From assembly GCA_963556255.1 (NCBI GenBank), contig OY744616.1, forward strand, positions 32,859,616 to 32,923,615: a stretch of DNA of 64,000 nucleotides, read 5' to 3'. The stretch is from Allolobophora icterica. Taxonomy: Eukaryota; Annelida; Clitellata; Crassiclitellata; Lumbricidae. The notes below the pieces were generated by a model, which had not been told where the DNA came from, did not search any database, and saw only the letters and a list, made by a program, of their open reading frames with translations. Below are positions 7,776-19,109 of this stretch, piece after piece (position 1 is the first letter of the stretch; the number at the start of each line of letters is the position of its first letter). Position numbers and translations under genes: made by a program.

Positions 7776-8330
7776 ATGGCTGACACGCACTACAAGATTC
7801 GGGGGTATCTCCGTCAACACGGAGAAATAGACATGTGCAAATACAGCATAGACAGTCTAGGTGATGTGGGCCACTGGGGGTACGACATCCCGAAGCCCAC
7901 CGCAGAGCTATTGACCGCGGTGCCTCAACAGCACATCGACTTCGTGTCTGACGATTACCACAGCCGTGATATCTATACGGCGGCCGGAACGGTAACCACG
8001 AGTGCGTGGCAAACTCTTCCATTGACCGCTGCGCGTTTTCCGTGTATAAGTTTGCAAACCACCAATCAGGGGGTTTCGTTAGAGGGCGGGTTCTGGAAGC
8101 TAACAGTCTTTGGTGTTTGCGGTGGTGATGCAACAGTTCGCGTTATAGCACCGGCAGCTGCTGGTGGTAGCATCGATCGTACAGTCGACATTTCAAGTGG
8201 ACAATTTGATGCAGCTAGGGCAATATTCGTTCCAGGACAAACGAGTTTCCGAATTGAAGGCAAAAAGAGAGGCGTTGAAAGTACTTCATCTATCGACTTA
8301 AACGTAACTTTACTAATAGAGCAACTATAA
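7776..8330 (+). CDS. Unknown beta-rich protein, possible second spike or fibre-head protein
   Basis: A 184-residue protein starting at ATG 7776. I do not recognise the family. The sequence is rich in alternating hydrophobic and polar residues (for example GGFWKLTVFGVCGGDATVRV, about 105-124, and FRIEGKKRGVESTSSIDLNV, about 157-176), typical of a beta-sandwich; it has no signal peptide, membrane helix or catalytic motif. It lies between the fibre gene and a conserved Polinton gene, 18 nt after the former and 7 nt before the latter, so it is probably part of the same late block. A role as a spike or decoration protein is inference from position and predicted fold only. Confidence 0.6.
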   Translation: MADTHYKIRGYLRQHGEIDMCKYSIDSLGDVGHWGYDIPKPTAELLTAVPQQHIDFVSDDYHSRDIYTAAGTVTTSAWQTLPLTAARFPCISLQTTNQGVSLEGGFWKLTVFGVCGGDATVRVIAPAAAGGSIDRTVDISSGQFDAARAIFVPGQTSFRIEGKKRGVESTSSIDLNVTLLIEQL

Positions 8331-8337
8331 AAAAACA

Positions 8338-8943
8338 ATGGCTTTGTATCCAACGCTTACGGAGCCGACAATTTCGTCAGACACGAAGTCGCAGACGTTT
8401 CGTCTGCAGAAGATCGGTGAAGTAGAAGCATTCCTGAGATCTGAGGCGATAAGTCGGGGACAACTATGCAAGAAGTATAAGAGGGTTGTAGATGTGGCTA
8501 ATGGGGCCTCGGCCGGCCTTGCTATAGTTAGTCTTGGAACTGGGGTGGGTGGGGCAGCTATGTTAGCCACTGGTATTGGTTTTATTCCTGGTATTGTTCT
8601 GGAGAGTTTGGCCATAGCGACGAGTTTTCTGGATATTATTGGAAATGTTGTTAGCCGATCGTTTGTTGCTAAAGCTTCAAAACACGACGAAATTTGTATT
8701 TTGGCGGAAAGTAAGCTAAACACAGTTCATGACCATATTTCTCGGGCGTTAGAAGACACAGCTATAAGCGACGATGAATATAAACTTATTCTGGGAGAGG
8801 AGGAAAAATATAGAACGATGAAACGTGATATACAAAGCAAGAGCGGAAAAAAAGAGTTGCCGAGTCAAAGCAAAGACGACATGGTGGCAGAACTAATCAA
8901 GAAACTAACCAGCGCTGGGACTTCCCCGCGAACCTCAAAATAA
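8338..8943 (+). CDS. Conserved hydrophobic Polinton-like element protein
   Basis: A 201-residue protein from ATG 8338. It opens with a serine/threonine tail and FRLQKIGEVEAFL (21-33), followed by two Gly/Ala/Ile-rich hydrophobic stretches (about 57-83 and 85-104), then KASKHDEICILAESKLNTV (112-130) and a helical region with ISDDEYKLILGEEEKYRTMK (143-162). I recognise this arrangement (FRLxKI, central hydrophobic hairpin, AKSKLN-like and EKYxxMK motifs) from proteins repeatedly found in invertebrate virus-like elements. Its function is unknown to me; membrane insertion or pore formation fits the two hydrophobic helices. It is the last gene of the block, and an AATAAA signal overlaps its stop codon. 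Confidence 0.7.
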   Translation: MALYPTLTEPTISSDTKSQTFRLQKIGEVEAFLRSEAISRGQLCKKYKRVVDVANGASAGLAIVSLGTGVGGAAMLATGIGFIPGIVLESLAIATSFLDIIGNVVSRSFVAKASKHDEICILAESKLNTVHDHISRALEDTAISDDEYKLILGEEEKYRTMKRDIQSKSGKKELPSQSKDDMVAELIKKLTSAGTSPRTSK

Positions 8944-8944
8944 A
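8939..8944 (+). terminator. Polyadenylation signal overlapping a stop codon
   Basis: AATAAA at 8939-8944 contains the TAA stop (8941-8943) of the last structural gene. It fits cleavage of a compact transcript just downstream. A 7-bp GC-rich hairpin (GCCGGCC 9050-9056 with GGCCGGC 9072-9078) follows about 100 nt later. Confidence 0.45.
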
Positions 8945-9342
8945 AGTTTTCATCGTAGGTGGTTGGAGTAGTGAGTCTGTAATTCCTAGCGCACCACCGC
9001 CGTACGATTAGTGGGCTATAATTTTTACTATTAGACTCCAATGGTTTGGGCCGGCCTCGTGGGAGGTTCTCGGCCGGCAGCAAACGTTGGTAATCTCATT
9101 TCTTTACCCTGAATGACCATTCCATTCCCCTCTGGCAGGCCCTTGATAGCACCAACGGGTTGGTGTTTCAGATTCACTCTTTGTAACGGTTTTTAAGCTT
9201 TTTAGAACGCCGCCTGGCGAATGCGTTAACTCCGGTTTCAGATTCACTCATTGTAACGGTTTTTAAGCTTTCAGAACGACACCTAGCGAATGCGCCAGTT
9301 CCTGTATCTCCTATCTACTGTCTGTCATGTATAAGGTTGCAA
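8945..9342. other. Right flank of the viral block, element end not located
   Basis: No coding frame is seen. The stretch has a GC-rich hairpin (9050-9078) and a 70-bp direct tandem duplication (9165-9304), then changes to host LINE-like sequence. The element's right terminus probably lies here, but without its left terminus I cannot define an inverted repeat or target duplication. Confidence 0.45.
9165..9304. repeat. Two tandem 70-bp units at the viral/host edge
   Basis: Units 9165-9234 and 9235-9304 both begin GTTTCAGATTCACTC and share TTGTAACGGTTTTTAAGCTT, then AGAACG and GCGAATGCG. They differ at about ten positions. Subterminal direct repeats are common near ends of mobile elements. Confidence 0.7.
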
Positions 9343-9893
9343 GATTTCCAGTGTCCGCTGTGGTAATGTCGAGTTTATGCTTTCACTATATGCATTATGC
9401 ATGCTCACAGCATGACAAAGGACAGAGAACCAGAAGAGTATGTGTATAACAACACATGCAATCTCCATAGTACATATTATACATGTGCTGCTCGAGTTGT
9501 AGCAAAGAAGCCCAAATATTTGCAAATAACTGAATATATGCAGGATTCTCAATGCTTGCATCGTGTTGCAGAGCGTATTGCTTTCAAGACCATTACGCCG
9601 ACACCTGCCTTAATTATTGGCCCTGCTCTGGCATACATCAGGGAGCTAAGTGTTCTAATCTCAAATCAGCTGGGTTGGCGATCATTGTGCTCTGCGGCTC
9701 ATGGAGACATGCAGGTGCCATGCTGTCGCACTTCAACTCGAGCCCATAGTGCCTTCTTTTGTGTTGGTCCATCCCTCTGGAACAGACTTCCAGTAAGATT
9801 TCCAGTATCAACTTTGGTAATGTCGAGTTTATGCTTTCACTATATATGCAAGCTCACAGCATGACAAAGAACAGTGAACCAGAAGAACATGAA
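9343..9893. repeat. Direct repeat pair of about 100 bp flanking a LINE piece
   Basis: About 9343-9442 and 9796-9893 share AGATTTCCAGT, GGTAATGTCGAGTTTATGC, and the CTCACAGCATGACAAAG stretch through ACCAGAAGA, with small differences. The start-to-start distance is about 453 bp. The interval carries a degenerate LINE fragment, so this looks like an old segmental duplication or a repeat unit of the same family. Confidence 0.6.
9552..9800 (+). mobile_element. CR1/L2-type LINE fragment (reverse-transcriptase C-terminal tail)
   Basis: In broken frames the sequence reads VPCCRTSTRAHSAFFCVGPS followed by LWNRLPV, the usual end of CR1/L2-class ORF2 proteins. It is 5'-truncated and frameshifted. Confidence 0.5.
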
Positions 9894-10059
9894 TACTGCA
9901 TTTACATACTGTTGTCTTTGACTCTGTGCATCATACATTTGTCTTAAAACGCACCTGCTAACAGCGCTTTGAGATACTTACAATGCGCTATTTTAAGTGT
10001 TCTGATACATACATTTATGCAAGGAGCAATATGTCTCAGTATCTTCCATACTTGGGTTG

Positions 10060-10315
10060 CAGATTTCTCTGTCCACCATGCACGGCAACCAGGTTGTTCC
10101 ACCAGCCCGAACTTCCATGGTTCAGAAGTTGTGTCTTGCTGTGGTCAGCCCATTCCTCTGTAACAACCTGCCTAACAATCTGAGACATGAACTCTCAGCC
10201 TCTCTTTGTCTTTTTCCGCAAGCGCTTGAAGACCATTCTGTTCTATCATGGTTTCATTGTGTTAGGTCGAGAGCGCCTCTGATGAATATATCTCTTGAAG
10301 TGGCGCTATATAAAT
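10060..10315 (+). mobile_element. LINE 3' end with terminal hairpin
   Basis: A degenerate ORF2 tail ends in GAGCGCCTCTGA at 10271, followed by TGGCGCTATATAAAT at about 10301-10315. The same 3' structure recurs in at least six other elements in this window. Confidence 0.55.
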
Positions 10316-10371
10316 TTACTATTCCAACTGCAATACTTCTGTTCCTTGCTTGTTTTGGCATATTTTATGCT

Positions 10372-10462
10372 TACATATCATGTGCTTAGAGTGCAAAGGT
10401 GCTATTGGCAATGTTAAAATATACGACAATCGCACCTTTGCACTCTAAGTACATGATATGTA
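10372..10462 (+). repeat. 31-bp hairpin with 29-nt loop
   Basis: Arms 10372-10402 and 10432-10462 are complementary at 30 of 31 positions; the exception is a G-T pair that would be a G-U wobble in + strand RNA. The loop is 10403-10431. No coding sequence overlaps it. Confidence 0.75.
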
Positions 10463-11498
10463 CAGCTGAGTGCTGCCAAACTATCTAATGAAGAAAAGGT
10501 TACATTTTAAAACAGTACTCGGCTCATAATTATTAATTATAAATCCTCAAATTTGGTAATGAAATAATTGTCTTCGATTTATATTGGATACGAGCTGCTG
10601 TTTGAGCATGTGGCAGTGGAGCATGGCATCCGACTTGTTACAGCACTAGGCTTGTATTGCAGAAAGCATGGGCTTGAGCCTCACCCAAGATGGTTACTGT
10701 GTATGGGATTTGAGCTTCACTCACAATTGCTTCACGCTTCATATTCACTGATGCTGGGCGCATAATAAATGCACCCCACCTTAATGAAATTGGGCCCACA
10801 ATGAATGCAATATAACCCTATTTAGTCAGCTGCATTAGCCTCCTGTAAAATTCAGGATTAGCCTATCTGACCTAAAATCCTTAGAACCGACCTTCAACCA
10901 ATAGCCTCTCCTTACAAGCCTCCCCAAAGCCTGAGATTTTCGACACTCGGTCTTTTGGCAGAACCATGATGCAGAACTGTCATATGCATTATGCATTCCA
11001 TATTGCTGCCCTCAAGGAATAGAAGCTACTACCAATGTTTCTTCACTGCTCGAACTGTTCCTAATTCAAGAAATGGCTCAAAACACACTATTTCTAACTG
11101 GCTTTAAAATATCTTGATGTTTTACTGTTGTTCACCTGGCACCTGAATAACTGCAGCTCAGAATCGCAATTCCGTGTGACTTTGGCATGTTACAAATTTT
11201 CATAATAATAGGTATAATAATAATAAATGTTAATCAGATAAGTCATTACAGTCAAAGGTGCTACCACATGAGATTCGGCAGCATCTCATAAACCAATGCT
11301 TAATGTCAGTCAGATTTTATACCCTTAGTGTTAGCTGATTTTAGCTCAGAATGAAATGAGAACAGAATCGATTTAGAACTCTGACAAGAAATGGTCATGT
11401 GACATCCTTACAAGAGACAGAAAACAAGAGGAAGGCAGCAGTGGTACCATCCAGAATTCTGGAAAATGCCAAATAACCGAAGTAGCAGCTGGACTTAC
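10463..11498. other. Non-coding stretch, nothing identified
   Basis: AT-rich with weak LINE-like remnants. I searched the minus strand for a further exon of the synaptotagmin-like gene (C2 domain motifs) and saw none. Confidence 0.4.
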
Positions 11499-12215
11499 AG
11501 GGCTTCTTCAGTGAATCTGTTTCATCAGCAGGCTCAACGTGGGAGACACCTGCGACTGCTAATGTTGAGACGGCAGCAGCAGCAGCAGCCACATCATCTG
11601 CTCCAGAGGCTGATGACTGTTCATCAGCTAAATGCTCTTCATCCACAGTCTGCGATATGCCACTTAATCTTGATGTCACGCTGCATCTCTCATCAGCATA
11701 ACGAATCAGATTCTGATTTGATGGCTCTTCTTGCTGACTGTAAGGATTCAGCAAATGGGACGAGTTATCGTGGAGCGAACTGCTCGCTAATGCTCTATTC
11801 GTGGCTCCCTCACCGCCATAGATGACCGACGAACAGTTTGTTTGCAAAGAGCTACGAATCGAGTCACTTTTCCTGAAAGCAGAACCGCTGCAACTGGATA
11901 GATGCGGTGAATCGACCTCGCCTGCTGAATCGTCATCACTTGAGTCAGAGTCCCTGTATTTACTGCTGTAGACCTGTTGAACTTTGACGGCTGATGACAC
12001 AGGTTTTGTGGTTGGAAGTCCAAAGTTCCGAAGGTCCAGTAAGTCCTTTAGTAGTTTCTTATCATCTTCTTGTGGAAACGCAGTACTATCATTTGGAGAT
12101 CCAAATTTCCTGTCTCCTGTTTCTTCGCATGACATGAAACTGACTTCAACGTCAGGCACACTGCTCTTGACCAAAGCTCGCCGCACTTCATCTAGAGTAG
12201 TACCAACGGCCGAGC
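11499..12215 (-). CDS. Synaptotagmin-like protein, exon 5 (acidic/serine-rich linker)
   Basis: A 717-nt exon, read from 12215 down to 11499. It is bounded by an acceptor (TTTTTTAG at 12216-12223) and a consensus donor (GTAAGT from 11498). It starts and ends in phase 1, joining exon 4 through a split Gly codon. The 239 codons begin SAVGTTLDEVRRALVKS, then become rich in Ser, Asp and Glu (DSDSSDDDSAGEVDSPH) with an Ala run near the end. I recognise no domain; synaptotagmin-like proteins have a long low-complexity linker between the Rab-binding region and the C2 domains, which fits. Any C2 exons would lie at lower coordinates and are not found before the viral block. Confidence 0.65.
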
Positions 12216-14458
12216 CTAAAAAATAATCAACCTTTAGGTTATCAGACACCAAACAGAGAAATCAATACAATGTAATTTAAAAACAGCCATATGATGAGGA
12301 TGATGATGATGATGATGATTTACTCCTTACGCAATGAAACAATGTGTTTTCGATCAGGTTTACGTATTTCTTGCAGTCAGACTTGCATTTGGTTTCGTTA
12401 AGTACAAAATGCATCAAGATTTCTTTGAAGTTAAACGGACACAAACACCTGGGACTAATTGGCATGAACTTTGTCTGCAATTACTGCATTACCCACACCT
12501 TGTAGCCTAGACGCCATGATGAACCACTCATTGAAATGCTCAAAATGCGTCCATCCTCTGCTCACAAGAAATTGTCACTAGTTGCAGCAGATTCATCATG
12601 ATATATCTGCTGCCACTCAAAGATCCTAGTATAAAATCACGCCACAGAAAATCACAGCAAAGACATATTCACAATGTATTTTACAATTACTGATGACAAC
12701 ACAACATATGTCTTAGTATACAGTTCTTCACAAATACAATGATATTACAGATAACACAACACAATATAACGAACTATACATATAGCAATATTGCCACTTT
12801 AACGACCAAAGCGTACTAAAAGCGACCGAGAAAACAGAGCAGCTCGTCGCTAAAGTGTATAGCATACATAGTGTATATATATATATATATGTCATGTATA
12901 CAGTGTATACATATACATTATACATGTATATATACACACATACATCAAGCCTTTGAGAGGTTTCTTAAAAGGTGCCACATAATGTCTAGGACATGCATCA
13001 AATGGATCGGTTTTCAGCCACTTATGACAAAGCACACACACGACTTTGCTTCAGGTTTTTGTTTTATGCTACTTCTTAACGATGGGCAGAGAACAGCACT
13101 CCTTCCCACCAAACAAAATCATGTAAAGAAAAGAGGAAAGTTGGGCAGCACTTCACGAGTTAAAAGTGGCAGCAGCATTCTGATAACAATAGCCATCTCC
13201 AAATCTCATCTATGCCACAATCCTTTGTTCACTTTTATTTGTTCTGGTATATAAAGCAACAGATATAAAGCAGCAGTTGCTGCTAGCATAAATGGACAAG
13301 AACCAGTCAATAGCTTGGAGCTCGGACCTTGCTAATGCATGCAAAGTGGCTAATTGAAGACTATGCCACGAGTCAATTTCCACACCACTGCTGGTCATTG
13401 GTTGACTCTCAGTCAGTCTGGCTGTCTCTCAGTAGGTTGGTCGGCAAGTCCTTAGACAGTCAATCTGTCAGTCTGCATTTTTCGATCAATGAGCAACCAT
13501 TAATGACTTCAATGAACTTTAAAACAACTCTAAGACAACACTATATACGATACAGCACCATGTTTTACATTGGCTAACTCTAGGTATTTTCTTTCTTCTT
13601 AGATAAGAAACTTGCAATGACGCTTGACAAGGTGGATATAGAAGAATATTACATTGACAGGCATCTAGATCATAAGCCTAGGACAAAGACCAATAGGAAA
13701 GAAACTTAACGACAGGAAAATGAGCCCTCATCCTGCAAAGTGCAGGAACTAAGGTCGGTTAGCCTACTTACAGCATATCCCTATCTCTGAACAGGTCAGA
13801 ACTCACAGCATAAGCAGATACTAAAACAAGCAAAAGATGTACAAAGCAGCCGTTTGCCACCAGAAAGAATGAAGAGAACAAGGGTCGAGTACATGAAGGA
13901 TCATTACAACATTGTCAAACGGGTGTGTTCGTTCCAAAAGCCACTTCACGTAGGACTATTCCTCTAAACAAAATTACTTATATTAAATATTTTTACTTAT
14001 CCAAAGTGCTTCTTACAGTATGAAGATCATTAGATAAATACTAAAACAGAGAAATAACGCGGAAGACCTTAACACGCACAAAACCTGGTTCAAGGTATAC
14101 AGACAAGGCAGCTAATCTGATGGTGTTAGTCATGGACTACATAAACAATGATCAGATTGATCACACATTGATATATGTTAGATTATCACAATAACGTATT
14201 GTGGTGATGCAAAGGATATTACACGAGATTATATACTACTATATATGTACTAAGGTGAGATGGCACATCAGACTGAAGTATTGTGATAATAGATAATTTT
14301 ACAAAGAACTATACGCACTACTAAGGTGAGATAACTTATCAGACTGAAGTGCCGTGATAACGCTAACGATTTTACAAAGGACTACATGCCATTACTACAA
14401 TTACTACAGGTGAGAAAGTTCATCACACTGATGCAGAGGAGTTGACAAAGTACTAGAA

Positions 14459-14460
<2 letters not shown>

Positions 14461-14494
<34 letters not shown>

Positions 14495-14512
14495 ACTACT
14501 ACTACTACTACT
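14461..14512. repeat. (CTG)n-(CTA)n trinucleotide microsatellite
   Basis: An uninterrupted CTG run passes into a CTA run. It lies inside intron 4. Confidence 0.9.
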
Positions 14513-14714
14513 AGATGAGATGCGAAAAGACACTTTACAGACTACTGGTATGAGAGTCTAATCAAAAACTACAGGTTGGATTAGACTGATTAGATTAGTT
14601 ATTTATTTAATAATAATTGTGGACTACATAGGTCATCTATTCACACGATATTACATGGAATTACAGCAACACAGCAGGAAAACTGAACCAATAAAGATAC
14701 ATAGATGATTATTT

Positions 14715-14895
14715 ATAATTATTATCATGAAGCATTTATTAAGCACCACTATCTAATGACCAAGCATCAATCGACGAGCAAGTGTGAGTGAAGGCCTTGC
14801 TCAAGTTCCCAACCCAATAACCAACTCAGGGGAGGCGCAAACCCATACTTTCCTCATTACAAGGCAAGTGCTCAACCAATCAGCTACCCGATCCC
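14715..14895 (-). mobile_element. tRNA-derived SINE, family A, copy 1
   Basis: Read on the minus strand it begins near GGGATCGGGTAGCTGATTGG, has a B-box-like GGTTTGCGCCTCC, and ends with TTAGATAGTGGTGCTTAATAA. Copies occur at 20085-20275 and 34560-34688. Confidence 0.65.
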
Positions 14896-16094
14896 AGATA
14901 TCGATGAGAAAAAAATAACTCAACATTAGCCACAGGTAAGTAAAATAAGAAGTAAAGAGTGCATCATCATCCCCAGTGTAGAGAGCGAGGAGTTTGGATC
15001 GACACCATTGACCGACATCATTATGGTCAAGTGTGGAGGAAGATGTCAACTGCCCTACATCATGGGTCACTTGGTCAACAGACCGAGAGGTGCGGAGAGT
15101 GAGAAAAGATGTCTGAAGATGTTTCATCTCAGAGCAGAATGCATGACAGCATGAAATAAGATGCGAAAAGACACTTTACAGCAAAAATTAGTTGTAATGG
15201 AAAATTCCAGGAATTTCAAGATTAGAGAAAGTTAAACATGCCAACATAAGGAAGTTCACAGATATCCTCACAATTTCGCTGGACAAAGTCATTTATTGAA
15301 AATTATTTGGACAGTTGATCCAGTTCCATAAAACACACTACATCCAAGATTCAAAGGAAAGAGAACATGGAAAGACCATGACTGCTTTGAATATAGAACA
15401 TACACATAGACAAAGAAAAACTATGAGAGGAGAACAAATGACCAAAAACAATGGATCATTTGTTCTCACCCATCGCCACCAAAATGGCTGGCGTCAGGAA
15501 CTGATGATAATGATAGTGATAAAGTATTTCTTAAACTGCCAAGACAACAACAGTTAATTTGATTCCTTAATTAAAGCCAAGCATGAGCAATTCCAAACTT
15601 ATGCTTCAGCATAAGGCAAGCAGGCAGTTCAAGCAGTTTTAATTGCTGATGGTAAATAATTGCTTGATTAATAATAATAATAATGACTATTATAGTATTC
15701 ATATTATTTATATTATTCATATTCATATTATTATTATTCATATTCATATTCATATTCATATTATTATTATTATATGAGGTTGTCTGGATGCCAACGCAAT
15801 CCAGCCAACCTTGGATAATAATTATTGTCATTATTATTGCTAATTAGTAACTTCTATTTAAAGCATCAAACTTTTCCAGTTGCTGTGGAGTGCTCGAGTG
15901 CTCAACAGTAGAAATTCAGTTTTTGATGGTTTAAAGAAGAGTTTATTAGCCACAATCTAAGATTGTGCCTCCTCAAAAGCAGTGGACAACAGCTGCACAG
16001 ATGAATTACAAGACAAACTGCCAAACAAAATGTATACTTCAGTATCATCTGCACAAAAATGGTACCCTAGTGAATGACTGCTAAGTGATGTACC

Positions 16095-16259
16095 CAAGGG
16101 CGTCTACCCCCCGATGTCATTGGAGCAACTTCCCCTCCCCTCCCTCCTCTTCCCCTTCCTTCCCCCAATGATGATGGCACATACACTGACAGATCTCCCC
16201 CCCCCCATTTTTTGGATGGAGCATTTGCTCCAAGGTTTCTATGGAGCAGACGCCCCCCG
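16095..16259. mobile_element. MITE, hAT-like, copy 1
   Basis: Ends read CAAGGGCGTCTA and AGACGCCCCCCG (imperfect inverted termini), flanked by near-identical 8-bp sites GATGTACC/AATGTACC. The internal sequence is over 80% like the copy at 62485-62646, including ATGGAGCATTTGCTCCAAGG. Confidence 0.75.
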
Positions 16260-17588
16260 AATGTACCTAGTGGTGTAGTATACATTGCAAAAAAAACAGG
16301 GCCAAGCACCGAACCCTGAGGGACACCACTCATTAACAAAGCTTTGGATGAATAATTGTCTTTGATCTATACTGATTGAGTGCATGAACAGAGATAAATA
16401 AGTAGCAAACGAATTCAGTGCAAGATCAGAAACCTCAAACCAATGCTGGAGGCAATGCAAAAGAATTGAATGGTCCACAGAATCAAAAGCAGAAAATAAG
16501 TCAAGAATAAATGCTGTTACTTGACCAATGACCAGAGCTTATTTGATCATTATGAACAGCTTGAATGCAGATTCCATTGGTGAAATTGAAAATTGGTAAG
16601 ATTTCATAAGAATTAAGACCACTGGTGCAAAATTGTAAGCCTGTAATTAAAGAAGTTAACAGGGTCAAGAGCAGGTTTCTTTAGTAGGGGATGAACTTCA
16701 GCATGAACAAAGGCAGACAGAAAGGAGAATTCATTTAATGAAAATTAATAATTGAAGTATGAAGTAATTGGTGTAATAAGATTAGTTTTAACCTAGAACA
16801 CCAAGGTATGGGAATACTATTAAGGCAGAGAGCTTCCATTTGTTGAGAGGAAACGATGAGTTTGCAAACCTCTGCAAGTGTTGCTAGCTCTAAAATCATT
16901 TAAAACAGAAGAAATTGGGATAGAGAAATTTATCAGATGCAGAGGAATAAAATAATTTCAACCTGACAACAGAAATTTTATCTGTAAAAATATATCCCAG
17001 AATTTCTTGGCAAGCTCATGGGCAGACGAATGCACAACAGGGGATGTGCATTAGAAACTACATTTCAAAATGTAGTATCTTATTTAAAGCCAACCACATG
17101 GTCTTAGGTGAAGCAGAGTGGAGCAGAGCAGTACTCTCAGGGATCAAATTAGTTAAACATGCAGACTTAATATCTGCCAAGTAATTAGACTGGTTGGTAT
17201 ATGACCCAATCAATGGGACAGCACTACTAACAAGAGCAGAGATCGATTCTACTTGCCAAGAATCACAACCACAAATTACCAACATTCATAGAATTAATGT
17301 GAATATTGAATCTCTCCATGATTACAAAATTGATATTTGATCTCAATTTCAATTCAGGCAACCTTTATAGGTTGAAGAAAGCAGGAAGTGCATCCAGCTA
17401 CAAATTTTATCCATCTAAGTCAGGAATTTCCTTTAGTGTGTTAAGCAGATTCTGAGATACCACAAGAACGCAAGCAGTATTTTAAAGTGTGAAACTATTA
17501 ATGCTAGCTATACAGAGCAGCAATGAAATCAACAACAAATAGGCCATATAAATCGTACAGGCTTCTGCTTCAGGACGGCATCCTATAG

Positions 17589-17909
17589 CAGCGGTTCTCA
17601 ACCTTTTGAGACTCAAGGACCACTTATAAATTTTGTGCCTCGGTCGCGGACCAGTTTTGACTAAAAACTGTGCCAAAAAATCAATACAAACGAAATTTGT
17701 TGCCATAAATCAGCGTTTTATTAGTTTTCTGCCGTCATCTAGTCGATTCTAAGAATTAAAATAAAACAAAAATTTAAGAAAATTTACAAAATTTGTCTGT
17801 CTGCATGTTTTTAATTGTAAGAAATATAAATCATAGCCTTGCTCGCGGACCACCAGGCAGATGGTTGCGGACCACCAGTGGTCCGCGGACCACAGGTTGA
17901 GAACCGCTG
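17589..17909. mobile_element. hAT MITE (321 bp) with perfect 8-bp target duplication
   Basis: Begins CAGCGGTTCTCAACCTT and ends AGGTTGAGAACCGCTG. Both sides carry TCCTATAG. The termini and 8-bp duplication are diagnostic of hAT elements; it encodes nothing. Confidence 0.9.
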
Positions 17910-18589
17910 TCCTATAGGACTGAAACACTTGTTCCACAAATGTTGTGTTCCAAGAGAAACGCATCCAAGGAGAAAGACCCGGTCATAATAAAAGACGCAT
18001 ACATCAAAGCTGCCATCATGAAAGGCTGCAGCAGACGCCAATCAGAAGAAGCCGAAAAGTCAGCTTTAAGTCAAAGTACCAGAAGGAAATCGATGTGTCG
18101 CATTAGAATCATGAAACCGCTGGCCGTGAACAGCGGCAGGTCTTAAATGTAGAAACCAAAGAGGATTACACCTGCAGATAAGTGGTCGTGCTTGGCACGC
18201 GTGGATAAAGATCGACTGAACGGTACAAGCCACAACGACAGACAAAGAGAAGTACTTCTCCAAGCCACAGAACAATGGTTAAGCCTAAATGCAAGCCACA
18301 TTTATCTTTCATGTTCACGTATGATTTAGGGTAAAGTAAGGCAATCCATCACTTAATACAAGCCTCTTTGAACAACGGTCCGCAGAGATTTGTCAAGACA
18401 TATCAAGTGCAGTGCAAACATTACAATAATCCATCAACCGGGACAACCACATAATACACGATATATTATCTATTATCCAGTAATAATCAAATACATTAAT
18501 CGACAGAGAGATTATCAACTGTTTGCTAGTCGAAGAAGAAAAACGGTCATTTCAGCCTCTAACACACAGCTTTGGATATGAAGTGCTTC

Positions 18590-18815
18590 ATGTATGAAGT
18601 TTTAACGACTTCATTTTCTCAACCTTGGCAAATGAGGGCAGGTCATCGACTGATCCTGCAACTGACAGTGTAATTAAGGTCAGTGTATTCGTTACAGTCG
18701 AGTTGGCTAGGGATGCAGATGGAGCAGAAATCTCAAAACACCATTCCACCTTGGCAGGGATTTGAACCCCCAACCCTCCAACTGACAGTATAGCAGGTTA
18801 GCCAGTAGACCCTGA
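18590..18815 (-). mobile_element. tRNA-derived SINE
   Basis: On the minus strand a B box GGTTCAAATCC (18758-18768) follows a tRNA-like head (TACTGGCTAACCTGC). The 3' limit is approximate. Confidence 0.5.
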
Positions 18816-19109
18816 TTCCCCATCAATAGCCTCCTATTTACCTCATCAATATCTAAAGTAATCCTTTTCCTGTCTGCCTATCTGGTCTTTTGATTTGAAC
18901 TCTGAAGCAAAATGACCACGTAACTGTCCGACCAGTGTTTTATTTCTGAATAAGGTGGTTCCCATGACAGCATATTTCGAGCACTGAAGAAATGTACAGT
19001 TTACCATTATGATTTATGTAGTTTTGTATTTTTAATGCTACGTGCCAAGAGAAATGTGGCGCATAATATATCATTATGATTTATGGATTGTTTTATTTTT
19101 CATGCTACG

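Noticed and set aside
11395..11498. Read-through extension of exon 5 to the stop near 11395
   Set aside because: A perfect GTAAGT donor at 11498 and phase agreement favour splicing; the read-through frame has no recognisable sequence.
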